Shown piece after piece: positions 12,118 through 25,700 of a stretch of DNA of 64,000 nucleotides. This DNA is from Episyrphus balteatus. Its lineage: Eukaryota; Arthropoda; Insecta; Diptera; Syrphidae. Each line of letters begins with the position of its first letter. The first letter of the stretch is position 1. Made by a program: the position numbers and the translations under genes. The stretch spans positions 49,034,402-49,098,401 of the forward strand of contig NC_079134.1 of the NCBI RefSeq assembly GCF_945859705.1. Reading direction: 5' to 3'. The notes under the pieces were generated by a model, which saw nothing but the letters and a program-made list of their open reading frames with translations, was not told where the DNA came from and searched no databases.

Positions 12118-12439
12118 CTTGGCTGAAGATCGGCAAAATCTTTATCTATTCTTGTTTTTTTTCAGCTACGGATACTGCTGAAGACTCTTAAAAATTCAAT
12201 TTTTATATAATAATTATATCTTGTTGAACTAGGACGTGAATTTTGCCATATTATTTTTGAGCCTGAAACTAGGCGAAGTGGAACAAGGCAAAGGCAAGTA
12301 AGAAACGCAGCCGAATTATCCGCGTTCAATTCATGAAAAGCTTGCTTATATAAGCTGTGTCTACAGCTTCCGTCGAATTCAAATTAATTCTCTCTCTCTC
12401 TCATTTTTAATTCTCTATTCTATTTCGAAGAGAAATAGA

Positions 12440-12912
12440 TCGCTTATTTAAGACAAAGCTCAACTTCACGATTTGAATGCCAGCTTTTTTGAGATGTGCC
12501 CCATTGTGCTACCGACGGTGTATTTATTTTTTTTACTCATACATATATGAAACAAGCGAACTGGAATCCGTTAATGCGAACGTTGATCGGAACAGTGGTT
12601 TTTTTCTAACAAAAGTCTTGTTGGTATATGTACTTATTTTATTTTTCGGAACTGTGCCAACCATCGTCAGATTCTTCTGGTTTTTTTTTCTAACAAAAGT
12701 CTTGGTGGTATACTTATTTTATTTTTCCGAACCGTTCCAACCATCGTCAGATTCTTCTGAAGCAATTTTTGTCCGAGTTGGTATGTGGAAAAAAAATTAT
12801 CCAATGTAATGTTGTGTCTCTTCAAGCCTTCAACTAGATTCAAAACCTCTCGCTCACCTTTATTTTTCTCAGCTTCACCACCAACTTGTTTTCCTAAATA
12901 GGGTTGGATCAA
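12440..12912 (-). pseudogene. piggyBac-type transposase remnant with internal duplication
   Basis: The minus strand reads GKQVGGEAEKNKGEREVLNL, then HNITLDNFFSTYQLGQKLL and KNLTMVGTVRKNKISIPP. This matches the piggyBac core in which G-x-N-V/I-T-x-D-N-F-F-T-S carries the second catalytic aspartate and is followed by L-V-G-T-I-R-K-N-K-R-E-I-P. Further down, after stops, come STFALTDSSSLVSYM and KKNKYTVGSTMGH, the next conserved block. Frame breaks, stops and an ~80-bp tandem duplication make it non-functional. It lies immediately upstream of the first coding exon of the LIM gene. Confidence 0.75.
12597..12760. repeat. ~80-bp tandem duplication inside the piggyBac remnant
   Basis: The unit starting TTTTTTTCTAACAAAAGTCT and ending CCATCGTCAGATTCTTCTG occurs at about 12599-12679 and again at 12683-12759, with a handful of differences. 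It duplicates the LTMVGTVRKNK part of the dead transposase, so it arose after insertion. Confidence 0.8.
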
Positions 12913-13136
12913 ATGAAGTTTCAGTACAAGTACAAGTCCAGCCCCGGCTTATTAAATGATTTCATACAAGTCATCATCCTTCTATTTCTTTGTACATACT
13001 TAAAATAACTGATTTTGAACTCCAAAGCTTCAAAGTGGTGGTAATCTTTTATTGAATAAAAAAATCAAAAACCAACTTTCATCTACTTGTATTTGATTTC
13101 ACTAATTTTAGTTTGTTTTTTATTTTTTAATTCCAG

Positions 13137-13246
13137 ATATTTAAATCGAAAGTGAGGCGCACATCATCACTAAATCGTTTATAATTTTCTTCCATTCACT
13201 GACAAAGAAAAAACTTTAAACCGTCAAGCTGGCCGCTGCAATAGCA
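13137..13246 (+). other. Probable 5' UTR portion of the first coding exon of the LMO4-like gene
   Basis: A good acceptor (pyrimidine-rich tract then TTCCAG) ends at 13136, so the coding exon probably begins at 13137 and is preceded by one or more unseen non-coding exons. An in-frame TAA at 13217-13219 lies upstream of the ATG at 13247 with no ATG between in that frame, which fixes the start. The promoter was not located. Confidence 0.55.
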
Positions 13247-13703
13247 ATGAATTCCCACTTCCAGCCATATTCCGAACTTTCTACATCGCATTCGCCGAGT
13301 CCTGAAAGTAGTGTCTGTTATACAAATCTATCGGAAACAAATGGCGGCGGTGGTAGCAATGGTGGTGGAGGTATATCAGCACCGACCAACATTAGCACGG
13401 GTAGTGGAAGCAATGGCAATGGAAATGGTAATGCTGGTGGAAATAACGGTATTGGTGAAAGCATTAACAGCAATAGCAACAGTATCTCTTGTAACGGAAG
13501 TAACATGGTGGTGCACCACCAAAATGGACACAGTCTTTCATTAAGTGGTGGTGTTGGTGGTGGCGGTGGTGGAGGAGGAGGTGGTGGTGGGAACAATGGT
13601 GCAAGCGGTTGCGGTGGTAATGCCACTCGCAATAATCAGCCGGCTTTTCATCAATTGAATAATAACAATAATTGTTCAGTTAAACAGTGCTCTGGTTGTG
13701 GAG
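13247..13703 (+). CDS. LMO4: LMO4-like gene, coding exon 1
   Basis: Starts at the ATG at 13247 (first ATG after an in-frame TAA, purine at -3) and ends at the donor GAG|GTAAGC, leaving one base of codon 153. It encodes a 147-residue arm with serine/proline near the start (ELSTSHSPSPESS), Gly- and Asn-rich repeats, and a run of twelve glycines coded mostly by GGT/GGA, followed by QCSGCGG, the first zinc pair of LIM1. The arm is likely disordered; such arms are common in dipteran transcription regulators. The glycine tract is a candidate site of length polymorphism. Confidence 0.9.
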
Positions 13704-16700
13704 GTAAGCTAACTAAATAGATGAAAATTATTGCTCTCTGATTAGATTTCAAATTGTTTACTACAAAGTTCATTTCCCTGTTATTGACTGAAGTTTTGTT
13801 AGTAATTAAATTTTATGAAATATTTCAGGAAAAATCATCGAACGATATTTTTTACACGCACTGGACAGATACTGGCACAACTCTTGCCTCAAATGCTATT
13901 GCTGTGGGGCAATGCTGGCTGACATTGGATCCAGTTGCTATACAAGAGGTGGTATGATTCTCTGTAAACCTGACTATTCTAGGTAAGTTCAAAGAAAATC
14001 TTTATCATAAATAAAATACTTAATGGCAGGACGATGATGGCAACAGCACCCAACAAAAGTGATGAATTATTCAACTTTATTTTCATAATGATGGCAAAGA
14101 GGTCATCTTGATTAGGTAAATTTTGTTGCCAGGTTCAGAAAGAGAAGTTATTCTTGTCCTTCCATTTCTATATAAAACAATGATTGAATGCAGATTTCCT
14201 TTAAGGAAATTTGAAACTTTTAACCATTATAAAATAACGATTGTGTTGGTTTTGACACTTTGGATACAAAAATTGTAATCGAATACTTTGCAATTTATTT
14301 GATTGGTAGCAGGGATTGGTTTCAAACAAGTTCATTTGTTTGGAGAATCAATTTATATGAAGATATGAAAAAAGGTGTTCGAATGATTTCTTATTGAATC
14401 TTTTGGAAAATGGTTCATGTTTTCTATTTATCTTTGTGCAATTATTTTATTCTTTTCGACTAAGAATTTTACTATAACATTTAAAGGAAGGGCATTTTTA
14501 TGAACATTTGCCTAGGTCTGCTTCAAAGATTTATTTTGTATCTGCCCATTATCTATCCGTCAAACGTACATTTCTCATCATGTGGCGATTATACACACTC
14601 CGGATTTTGGATCGCTAAATTGTCTTATAACTTTTACCGACTTTGTTATACCTGGTCTGGAGTTGAATAGCTAGGCTACTATGTTATCTTTCCAAGCGAA
14701 AGTTGATATTTCTATTCCTCCCAGGAATATCTTTTTATCTTTTTCTGTGGGAAATTTATATTCGGGTATACGCCAGGTTTTTGCTACCCATTTCAAATTT
14801 GAAACGAATTTGATTATTTTTGTTTGTATGTATTTCCACCAAAACCTTTTAGTTTTCATTTCGTAAACTATATGTTCAAAAATCAAGAACTTTATTAGAC
14901 TTGACAATACTTGATTTTTTCGTAAAGTTCGACTTTTTTAATCACAGTTTGGTTAATTTCGCTTGGCTTGGTAACGCAAATCTAACAATATTATATTGAC
15001 TGGTTACGCTTTTACTTTAAAAGGTTTGTATTTTTAAGGAAAAAATTTGTAACAGGCTGATTTTTGCTATACAAAGTTTAAGGTTCCATTATGACAGTAT
15101 TTGTACATGACAGTCCATGACAATGACCGCAAACAGTAAAGCAGTTAAGTCCTGCTAGCCTACAGCCTTAATTTTAACCACAACCTTTACAACAGTTACA
15201 AAACATTGTACAAAGAAGTTCTTCTGCTGTTAGCGCGGCGGGAGCACTAGTGTTAAGGCTCCAAAACATCTTCTGGATTAATTAAATTATTTCCAAGCCT
15301 TTTTTGAACCTACCTTATAAATGTGTTGTACAGCGGCAACTTAGGAATGGCCGAGCAACTAAATTATCAACTTGATCTAATCGTTCGCTTACAGCCAATA
15401 CGAATTTCAATTGTGGACTTAGAGATGCGCCATGCGCCGGGAATCTCTTGACATCTTGAAAGTGCTTACACAATGTGGTTATGGCTAGAGTTACAGCACT
15501 GTTCCATCCGACTCCTTTATTCAATTTTTATGTGGTGCTAAGTCTAGTAATTTTTCATTTAATTTGAAAAACTTTTTCCGTCACACTTGAAAAACTACTT
15601 GAAAGACCAAGCTAAATCTATTAATTTGAAATGTTGATAAGCTAAAAGGCCAACATTTGGGTGAAACTAATCATGTGGTGAGGTCGCGCAATGCGTAGTG
15701 TACTGGCCTCTGAACTCGCTTGGTCAGAAAAGAGTTAGGTAAGCAAATTTTCTTTCCCCATAAAACCATCTGGTGGTACCTCTTAAAACATTATAACTAC
15801 CTCTTGATAGAAAATAAATTAGTATCAGACGTTTTAACTACGGCCTTACCACCACCAGACGTCCTTGAAGTGTTTGGAAACACTGATTCTCACACATAAA
15901 TACATTTTGTTTCTGGAACTGAAACCATTTTATGAATTCTATTTAAATTGTCTATTGTATATCTAATATCTTAAAAAGTCTTAAATGTATTAAAATTTTA
16001 CATAATTTGTTTTTTAACTAGTAATCTCACAATAGTTTATTTTTTTAAATTAATCATCTTCTTCTGATTCATTCGATCGAATCCGAATCGTTCTCTAAAT
16101 CGATTTCAGTTTTGAATTCTTCTTCCTTTAAAATGTCCTATTCTGTCTTGCGTAGGATTTCCTTGGAACCATTTTAATCGAACTACGCCAGCTTCCATTG
16201 TCCAACCAGTTTGACATGGTGAAATATTTACTGTATTGTTTCAAATGGCATTCTTCCACAAATTACTTCTGAGTTACAGTGTTTTATCGGCTCCAACAAA
16301 ACGCTCTTGTTAGGAGGCAAAATACTACCTCCAAAACCTGTATACCGTTTTGGCATAAGGGTTAAAAACTATTTACAGAAGGTAAAAGTTTAACTTACTT
16401 TTAATATTTTTGAAGATTTTTTCGGATGAAGGCTTACACGTCTTGTAAAACAATTCATATCTTCGTTGTTCTATCACAGAAGAGGTGTTATACATTTTAC
16501 AGAAAAACTCTTCAATTATGTTTATGTCGTCCTCGCTTATGCAAACTGCATTTCCAATATTTGAAAATGCATCTTGAAAATCTGGTGATTTTTTGTTTGT
16601 TCTGTCCTTTTTTTAAAAAGTATAGTCACAGCCCGTGAAACTATGAAATGCAGGTAATGCATCACAAAGGTTGGGCCCAAAATTAATAAACATTTCGTTA

Positions 16701-19700
16701 ATGTTAATGTACCTTACATAAAATTTTGGTTGAAAATAAATGTTAAATATTTTTAATCCTTTTATTATTTACCTCAAAGTATTCTTTGATACATTTCCAA
16801 TTTCGAGCCATATCTTTAATTGGTTTTGTAATTTGGGAATGGAATTAAAAGATATAATCTATAAATCAAACATATGCGTCGGGAGATTTCACTATAGCTG
16901 AGTGCTGAGTAGCGGGGAGGAAGATAAGCTAAATGAAGCATCATGCGAGTATCGGCCTCTTCTTGCATACTTTCTAGCACCTTTATTTTCTCTCTTATTA
17001 ACATTGAATGTTCATTTTTATAGAGAAAACAACGTGTTCCTAATGTAACAAGTATTTGTTTGCTTCCTATAACATCCTGGTACTAGGCATTATTCCATTC
17101 CTGGACCATAAACTCATTGAATCGCGTTTTGAATGAGTTGCTTCTTAAACTTATTTATTTTCTATCAAGAGGTAGTTATAATTTTTCAAGAGATACCACC
17201 AGATGGTTATATTTAAGGGGAAAGAAAATTAGCTAAACTCTTTTCTGAAAATGCATTTCAGAAAATGTCTGGTACCCAGATTTTTTGAATCGTTTTATTT
17301 TTTCTGGTTTTTTGGTATATGTATCATACTTGTGATTATACCTCCGACATCAAAAACTGATTTTTTTTACCATTTTCGGGAACGTCTGATCTGGCAAGGG
17401 TAATGCTGCGAATAAAAAGACTGAAACCGAACTTTTTAAAATCAAGGTATCGCCCCCTATCGGCTCTATATGAATTAAAGTGCTTATATACTTATTGTCT
17501 TATTTGTAGCATTGCATATTGTAATCAAAATCGTTAGACTCGTTTTTGAAAAAAAAAATTACCTTTTAAATTTCCGTTACATGGCCGTTGTAGAGAGAAT
17601 AAAGTTGTAGGCTTGAGTCCTCGACTTGAGTCAAAAATTACAGACGCAGCAACATTTAAATTAGTGTAAGTCTTAGTTATCCTTAATGCTGATATCTAAA
17701 AACTTAATGTTGCACTAAACATTTCAAATAAACGCTGAAATACCTTATTTCTTTACTTTTCATACAAACTTTGCCATCAACTAAGGGTGTTAAGAAACCT
17801 CAGGGGTTGAAAATCAAGTGTAACATTTCTACCGAAAGAAGAAAAGAATAAAAAAAGGAAATAGTTATAGCACGAGATCCGACGATGCGATGCGACCGAC
17901 ACGACGCGACGGGACGGGTAAAAATGATGGAAAAAACGCTGCCATAAAGCATTTCTGTTTGATTTTCAATAACCAAATTGCATAAATTCTGTTCATCAAA
18001 TTAATGTCAAAAAACATAAAGCAGAACGTGACAGAAATCCAAATGCCCTATAAATATGCTTTGAATGGCTTTTGCCAACCGTTCCAAGCAATTGGTTGCC
18101 TCTCTAGAGTTACTCTGACAAGAATAAATCTATAATATAGTATAAATTTATACATGTGTGTGTGCATACACGAAAGTGGTTACATCGAGAAAAAAAGTGA
18201 TGGAGATAAAGGAAAGAATTTACGAGGATAAAGGTAGAAGGGGGATGACAGAGCTCAGACAAGTCATGAATTTCGTTCATGTGTCTATAACTGCAATCAA
18301 ATTTGGTTTGTTTCTAATTCTATATTGGTTTAAGGTGTTTAAAGTCCCCCTAGATGAAATACTTTGTGAACCCATAGATTTTGAAATTTGGCCCCCCTCA
18401 AAGTTTCGACTCGTCCTGTAAAATGATAAAAAGTCTTTAAGTTGCACACGTTTTCATCTATGTACAAAGTTCTAATAATAAAAAATACCTTAGAATCTGC
18501 AATGGTTAACTGCTTCCAATCAAGGATTCGCATGAGTACAACATGATCCGAAAAAAGACCTAAAGAAAGCAACCAACACTCACCCCAAGAATTTGTCATT
18601 TCCCTATAAAAGCCAAACCACTAATTCTGCCCACATAAAAGGACATTGTTAGAAAATAATGGTTGACTTTTAAGATTCTAATGACTGTATTTTCTCTTGA
18701 TTTTGCTATTTTTGTTTGCCATTAAATTTATTTGTTTGCCGTGAATTTATAATTTCACCGTTTTAAAAAAATAGAAAGAAGACTTGCAAAATGTCCTTAA
18801 TGAACGTATACGATTATCGCACAAACAGCTTGAAGAGTTGAAACACAAGTTTGTTATAAAAATGAATGTAAATTATTGTTAAAAAGTGGAGGGTTGAAGG
18901 ATTGCAATGCGTTCTTCGTTGACTTGTTACTGAAAAGATTTTTGCTTCAATAAAAAAAAGTGTACGAGGAATAAAAGAGAATATTATCGTTTTAATGAAC
19001 GCACATACGCTGTGGTGAAAAGAAATCATTGCTTTAATGAAGATTTATGAATGGAATGTAGAAAATTGTTTTTTTTTTAACTTTTAAGTTTTACCTAAGT
19101 GTTTTTAAATTGATAAATAAATTGTACAAAATGCTTGCATTCTAAAGAAGTAAAGGCTAGACCTAAAATTTGTTAAACATTAAAACAATCTAGATTCTTC
19201 TAGAAACTTCAAAACGTATAACAAAATTTTCAATTCGAGAGCACCAAAGAAAACAAATAAAAAAACAAAGAAAATGAATCATACAAGAAAATTTTTGCAG
19301 CCATATATCTCTGCATGTTATTTTGACTTTAATAAAATTTAAACAATATTTAAATGATTTTTTTTTTACATATACAACCGGGAAAAATATCTTTTTTCTA
19401 TGCATCACATTTTGCTGAATTTGAAACAATTGAAACCTACGCTTTATCATGCATGAGCAACAACACTCTATGTTAATAACTGGGCAATAGAATCGACAGT
19501 AGTGGAAATTCTAGTTAGCTCTTACGAAGTGAAGAATAGTAGAATCTGCTTAGAAGACCATAGTTCAGCCAATTGAAGATGTAAAAAACAAAAGATTTTA
19601 ATACCAGAGCGTGTCAACATATTCGATTCGTACTACAAACAAAACAAGAGCTAAATGATTTCATTTTGTCGAACAAAACCAGACCCATTACCATCTTGAG

Positions 19701-22700
19701 AAACGGGAACAATTCCAATTTAGCGTTGGTTACATAGGACATTTTCAGTACAAATTTTGGACAGAAGATTTTAAATGTTTCATATTTTGCTGGCGGCTGT
19801 TACTGATATAATAAGTTCAAATAACTTTTTTGGTATGGTCCATGAAGCGAGTCAAAATATATTGAGAATATAAAAAGATGACTCCCATACCTAATGCGAT
19901 ACAGTCAATCCTTGGAGCCACTAACTATGTAAATGGAAAGCAAAAAATGTGGAGAAAGATCATAGGCAATTTAATAAGAATATTTGATACACTTTTTAGA
20001 AGAAAGACCGGATGGGGCAAAATGATAAGTAAGCATCAACATAACATTTATATTAAATAATATGAATAAATTTACAAAACACTTAATTTTAAAGATTCAC
20101 AACAGCTGACGATGTCTATTCCCATGAAAATGAATACACAAATCTAAGGGCTAAAATTAACTGTTAAGGAGGAGTCATAAAGGATGGATTTAAATGGAGA
20201 AAGTAGTTTAAGGATTTAAAGTATGTACATTGTACAAGTTTAACAGAATAAATTTCCGTGTTTCGAGCTCAGGACAGTCCCATCAAAGATCAGAGGGAGA
20301 AAGGTGGTTTCAATGGGCCAATTACCAAAAGGAAACAGGATAGTTGGCATCATAATTTCTAAAGCCATGTCAAAGGTGTACCGTCTTCGGTGAGCGAAAT
20401 AAGCTCCGACAAAATTGTTTTAGGAATGATCATAAAATTTCAAATACCATTCCGTACCAAAGACTTTGTTTTATTTAAAGGCTCAGGACATTATACATTA
20501 TGTATATTGCGGTGAAGAAGAGGAGAAAACAATTTATGTCGACAGCTTGTTGCCACCAAATCAAAATTTCACTTCGTTGCCACAATTGTAAACCTCTCAG
20601 CCACCTTCTTTAAAAATGCATTACCAAAGCGTCAACATGCCATTTTCATCAAGACATAAATATTCACCAAAGAAACTCTTTCAGGTTCCACGGACAACGC
20701 TCTAAAGGGCCCAACCCATAGAATCCGTTGCGTCCGTTCCGTCGAAGTTTTCAACTGACAGCTCGATAAAATACACACGTTCTTATGGTAAGCGACCCAT
20801 AAGCGACGGATCGGACGGAGACGGACGGATTCGACGGAAGAAGTTGCCCAACTTTCTACTTTTTCATCCGTCGTATGCTTTGACATTGGTTGTCAACAAT
20901 AGATCTGTTCAATTTTCTGTTTTAGAGTGCACACCGGGGAATTTCAGAACTAAGAACTGTGTTCTTTTCTTCTCCGATTTTATGAATTGTGAACTTTAAT
21001 TGTTTATTTGTGAAGAAAATGTAATAAAAGTAACATTTAATGATATATCTAATAAATTATATCAATTAAATACTAAAATTCTGTTGTAGAGTTCAATTTT
21101 ATTATGCCAAAGTCATATCTACAAATGATAATCTGTTATTAAAAATTATTTTTAACTGAAGAGCAAGTACCTATATAAAATCTAGTCACGCATTTTATTT
21201 CATTAAAAAAAAGAAAAAGAATAGTTAAAAATTTCTTGCATCAGAACTTCCTTAGTGCACATTCAGCGATAAAATATCGAACACACCTCGGAATTTGAAG
21301 TGAGCTGTCAAAAAGCAATCCGTCGTACGACGTATTCTATGGGTCACCCCTTTCTGTCCCAAACTTCAACTTCAACGGATGGATTGACGGAACGGACGCA
21401 ACGGATTCTATGGGTTGGGGCCTTAAAAATCTATCAGAAGATAGAAGAAAAGAGAATTAAATTGAAAGAAAAAAAAAAATAGAACACATGACGAAAAATT
21501 ATGAATATCACGATAAATAAAACATAAATTAAATGAGTTGATCCAGAAATTAAATAAAGATTAAGAATTTTTGGCCAAACAGTGAAACTGACTCTTCAGC
21601 ACACCAAAACCAATGCAATGCCTCGCTCCACAAGAGCTCTAATTTTTTATGATTGCGAATCCCGAATATAAGGTTATAACCGCCCGTATGTTTTGACCAC
21701 TGGCAGACGCGAGTGTCACAAATCATAGCATTAGGAAATTAAACAAGTCAAGAAATTAAATAAAAAAGCTTAAGTCTTTGAAAATTGAGATCCGTTGTCC
21801 TGGAACAACTTTTATAACGCTAGACTGACGATTTCAATTCAAAATTCTTAAAAATAAGGAGTCCTAACTATTATTCGGGAACTATTAGACAGTACTAAGG
21901 CTTTGTACCATTGCGAAGAAATCACTTGACCGACTTGAAGGCTTCACAAAGCAGTCAAATTATTTTCAAATTTATTAATTTTTAATCAAATTCTTCTGAA
22001 GAATCAGATGAAAAATCTTCACAGTTAATGTCTTCTTCTTCATCTTTCTGTATGACATCTTCAACCCCCAATAGCGTTGAGCTACCCCCGAACCAATAAG
22101 GTTCTAGAATTTTATTTGTATTATTTATAACCCATCCACATTGTTCGGCCTTATATTTTTGACAGGCAGATTCCGTAGCTGAAAGCCACATGGAGCTAAA
22201 AAATTGCGAGTAAAATTTGTTACTTGAGTGTCTTCCAGCATGGTGGAATGTTCCTTGACTCAAAGCTATGTATTTTCCTGAAAAATGGCCCAGAATGTTT
22301 TGAGCCATACTTCTTTTTGAATAAATTTACTCTATCAGTGTTGACATAATCATTATTGTTATTATACCTGATTGGTGAATTTTTGAAGCAATTTCATTTT
22401 TTGTAGGTCACGTTCACCGTACTCCCATACTCCCCATTCTTCAATTTTACTCCTTTCAAAAATATTACAAGCTTTATTGGATTTATATTATTTAAATTTT
22501 AATTTTTGTATCTTATTCTATGTTTCCATTATGTGGTCTTAATTATTTTGCATGTTTTCATTAAAAATGCTATAAATACATCCATTTCATTTATACTGGC
22601 CTATGCCATTGTCGGTGTGGTTGGTATCTGTGTACTTGCAGCAAGCTAAATGATGATGCTATTAAAAATATAATGTAAAATAAGTTTTTACATTTTTTTC

Positions 22701-25700
22701 ATACAATGTAAATTCCAAAATAAATGACAACCTTCAAAAGAACTTTTGAAAAGTTTTTATTCGTACCTATTTAAAAAAATATCGTAACTATTATCTTTTT
22801 CAAAGAATTTTGTTTTTCACATTAATGAATTTATTATTTATTTAAACTTTTATTTACACTTTTATTCAGTATTCACCCTAATTCCGATTAACAACTATCA
22901 ATTGATAGTTGATAAAAATTAAATTTCTTTATCTTATTACTTAATAAATAACAATTTTTAAAACAGAGAATGGTTATTAATTAAAATTTTATTAAAAAGA
23001 TTTAAGTTTTCCCATAAATGAAAATTATTCCTATTTCCGTGACCCACTTAGAAGATCATAATGTTGAATTTTTACTAATTTTTTTTAAAATTCAATTAAA
23101 TGCATTTAAATTTTTCAAGATGTGATAAATTACACGGAGAAAAAAGACATTTGGAATAATGTAATATATATTACATGTTTTTTTTTTTAAGCTATTGCAT
23201 AGATTTTAACGCAATCCTGGCATGGGGAGCTAACCAAGAAAAAACGTAACGAAAAATTATTACACTTATGATGGTATGTATGTGTGTATATGCATATTAG
23301 GGTGCTTCTTAAAAATCAATTTTCGAAATTTTAATGGGACACCCTTTCATTTTGTTCTTCCTGCCTTAAATATAAATTGGGTAAAATTTGGTGCAGTTTA
23401 AACACGTTCTAGGGTTCGCTACCACAACTCAAAGTTTTGAAAAATACACCAAATTTTGTTTTTTTTTCTCAGAAAATTTAAAAATTTGTAATCAGAATTA
23501 AGTACTTTATATTAAATCTTTAACTGTTTTGAAAGAAGTTTTGATAAAAATACAGCGGAATAAAAATAAAGTTTAATTTTGAATATTTTTGAATTTGACA
23601 TTTTTTTGTGTTATTCTGTAGAATAGCTTAATTGAAAAATTCAATTATTTTATCTGATTAGGGGGGTTCACATTGACTAACTTACCGGACAGACCAGCCG
23701 CCGTTTGGTCTGATCTGATGCTGTTTTGATAGTGTGAACACCCATCCGACGACCTGTCCGGTTTGCCGGATGGTTTTCAAAAAATTTTGATTTTTTGGTG
23801 GTCGGACGGACATGTTAGTCAATTGAACGACATGTCTGTCCGGCAGACAGTGATAATCCATTCTCTCTAATTTGAGAACAGAATAGTGTAAAGATATATT
23901 AAAAATAAGCTGAAAAATGGGTTTTGATGAAAATTGTCTGATGAGTGTGAACGAAAAATATAATTCGGCCATCAGGCTAAATGACAATCGGTCTGTCCGG
24001 TAAGTTGGTCAATGTGAACCCCCCTATTGTTCATGAGCCTAATATCTTTATTTGACAGACAGTTAACTGACTGTTTATTAGAAGATTGAAAAATCGGGTC
24101 TTAAACGTACTTTGTATTGTAACAAAAAAAATTTTGTTGAAATTGATCTTTTTTTTTACTTAAATCTTTAGTGAATGGTAGCGACCCCTAAATAATTTTA
24201 ATATTAAAATCGGAAAAAAATACCATACACTATACTTATATGGTAGAACATAATGCAGGGGTGTCCCATTAAAAAATCGAAAAAAAGATTTTTTCGATCA
24301 TATAAGAAGCACCCTAATGCATATGATACGATTGTACGAAGCTTGCATGGATGTGTGAATGGTTTTGGTTCAGACGGAGAGGGTTATATAAATTGTGTTA
24401 GAAAACAAAGAGAGGAGTAAGGAAGAAGACCATAAATCAGAAGCAAACAAAATTATCTTTATTTTGTTTTCTCTTCCTATTCTTCTGTTTCTTGTTCAAC
24501 TTTTTGTGATTTTTTCTTCTGTTTCTTGTTCAACTTTCTTAAGTCAGACAGAGAAGGTTACATAAATTGTGCTAGACAACAAAGAGAGGAATAAGGAAGA
24601 AGACCAGTTAATATTTTCAGTATCTAAAATAAATTTAAATTAAATTATATTTTTTTTAAATCCAAGAAAATTTTCGGTAATAAGAAGGTTAATAAAATGA
24701 AAAATACCTACTAATTATCCAAACAACTTTCTCTTATCCTACACAAAAAATTAATTTTATCGGTAATAATCTGTAATACCTGTTACTCGGATCAAAATTA
24801 TCTGCTTAGTCAAAATTATCAAGGAATTTATAATATCTGTTACTTTTGATAAAATTCATCTTTGATACTTTTAGTTCAGGCGAATAATCTGTTAAAATCA
24901 CAAATGCTCCTATAATACCTGTTACTCGGATCAAAACTATCTGCTTACTCAAAATTATCAAGGAACTTATAATAATTTTTTTTTGCCCTAAAACTTATTT
25001 TCTGATGTTTTTCTTGAATTTTTTGATTTGTTATTTTATTATTTTTAATTTGCTCTATTACCCGATGGTATTTTTTCGTTAACGTGTTCGCTTTTGAGAT
25101 TGGAGACTTCAAATTTTTCGTTTCGCTTCAGCTGCGTACTAGGCTTAGAGCTTAAACCAAACACAACTCTGCTAATATTCTGAAAAACATTTTAACTCGG
25201 CTTAATTTTGGAGAGAATTTTGTATGCTAGCTTAAATTTAGTTCGTTCTGCGTACTTGGCTTTAATCAAGAATTTAGTTCATAATTGAGGAGTGACTTTT
25301 CAAAAGGGGATAAATGATAAAATCACTTTCCACTTTTTTAAAACTAAGTTTGCAGATCTCTTCTTTTCATTCAAATGCTTTGGTTAGTTTAATCACCAAG
25401 TTAATACAAAAGACAGGCAAAATCTGAAAATCGTATGAAAAATCACAATTTATCATTTAGTTTTTTTTTCGATTTTTTGAGATATCAGATTTCAGAAATG
25501 ACAAAAAGTGTTTGTATCCGGTTTTGAAAAGTCACTTCTCAATAATTATTACCGGCGTTCCTTTGTGGGCATTTACTGCTTATATAATAAACTGCTCTCT
25601 GCTAGTACTTAAAGTTGCTTTCAACTACTTTTACTGTATTGAAAAAGTAGTTCAATAAATGTTTCCAAAGGAACGCAGCTATTTTATGATCTTGGTTTGG

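Noticed and set aside
12389..12402. CT microsatellite as promoter GAGA element of the LIM gene
   Set aside because: Seven CT units near a piggyBac remnant; no start-site evidence ties it to the gene.
13318..13632. Proline-rich minus-strand frame opposite LIM exon 1
   Set aside because: Mirror of the polyglycine-coding tract in a spliced, phase-consistent exon on the + strand.
18158..20060. Several 60-90 codon frames in the intron
   Set aside because: Length expected by chance on six frames over this distance; none carry motifs.
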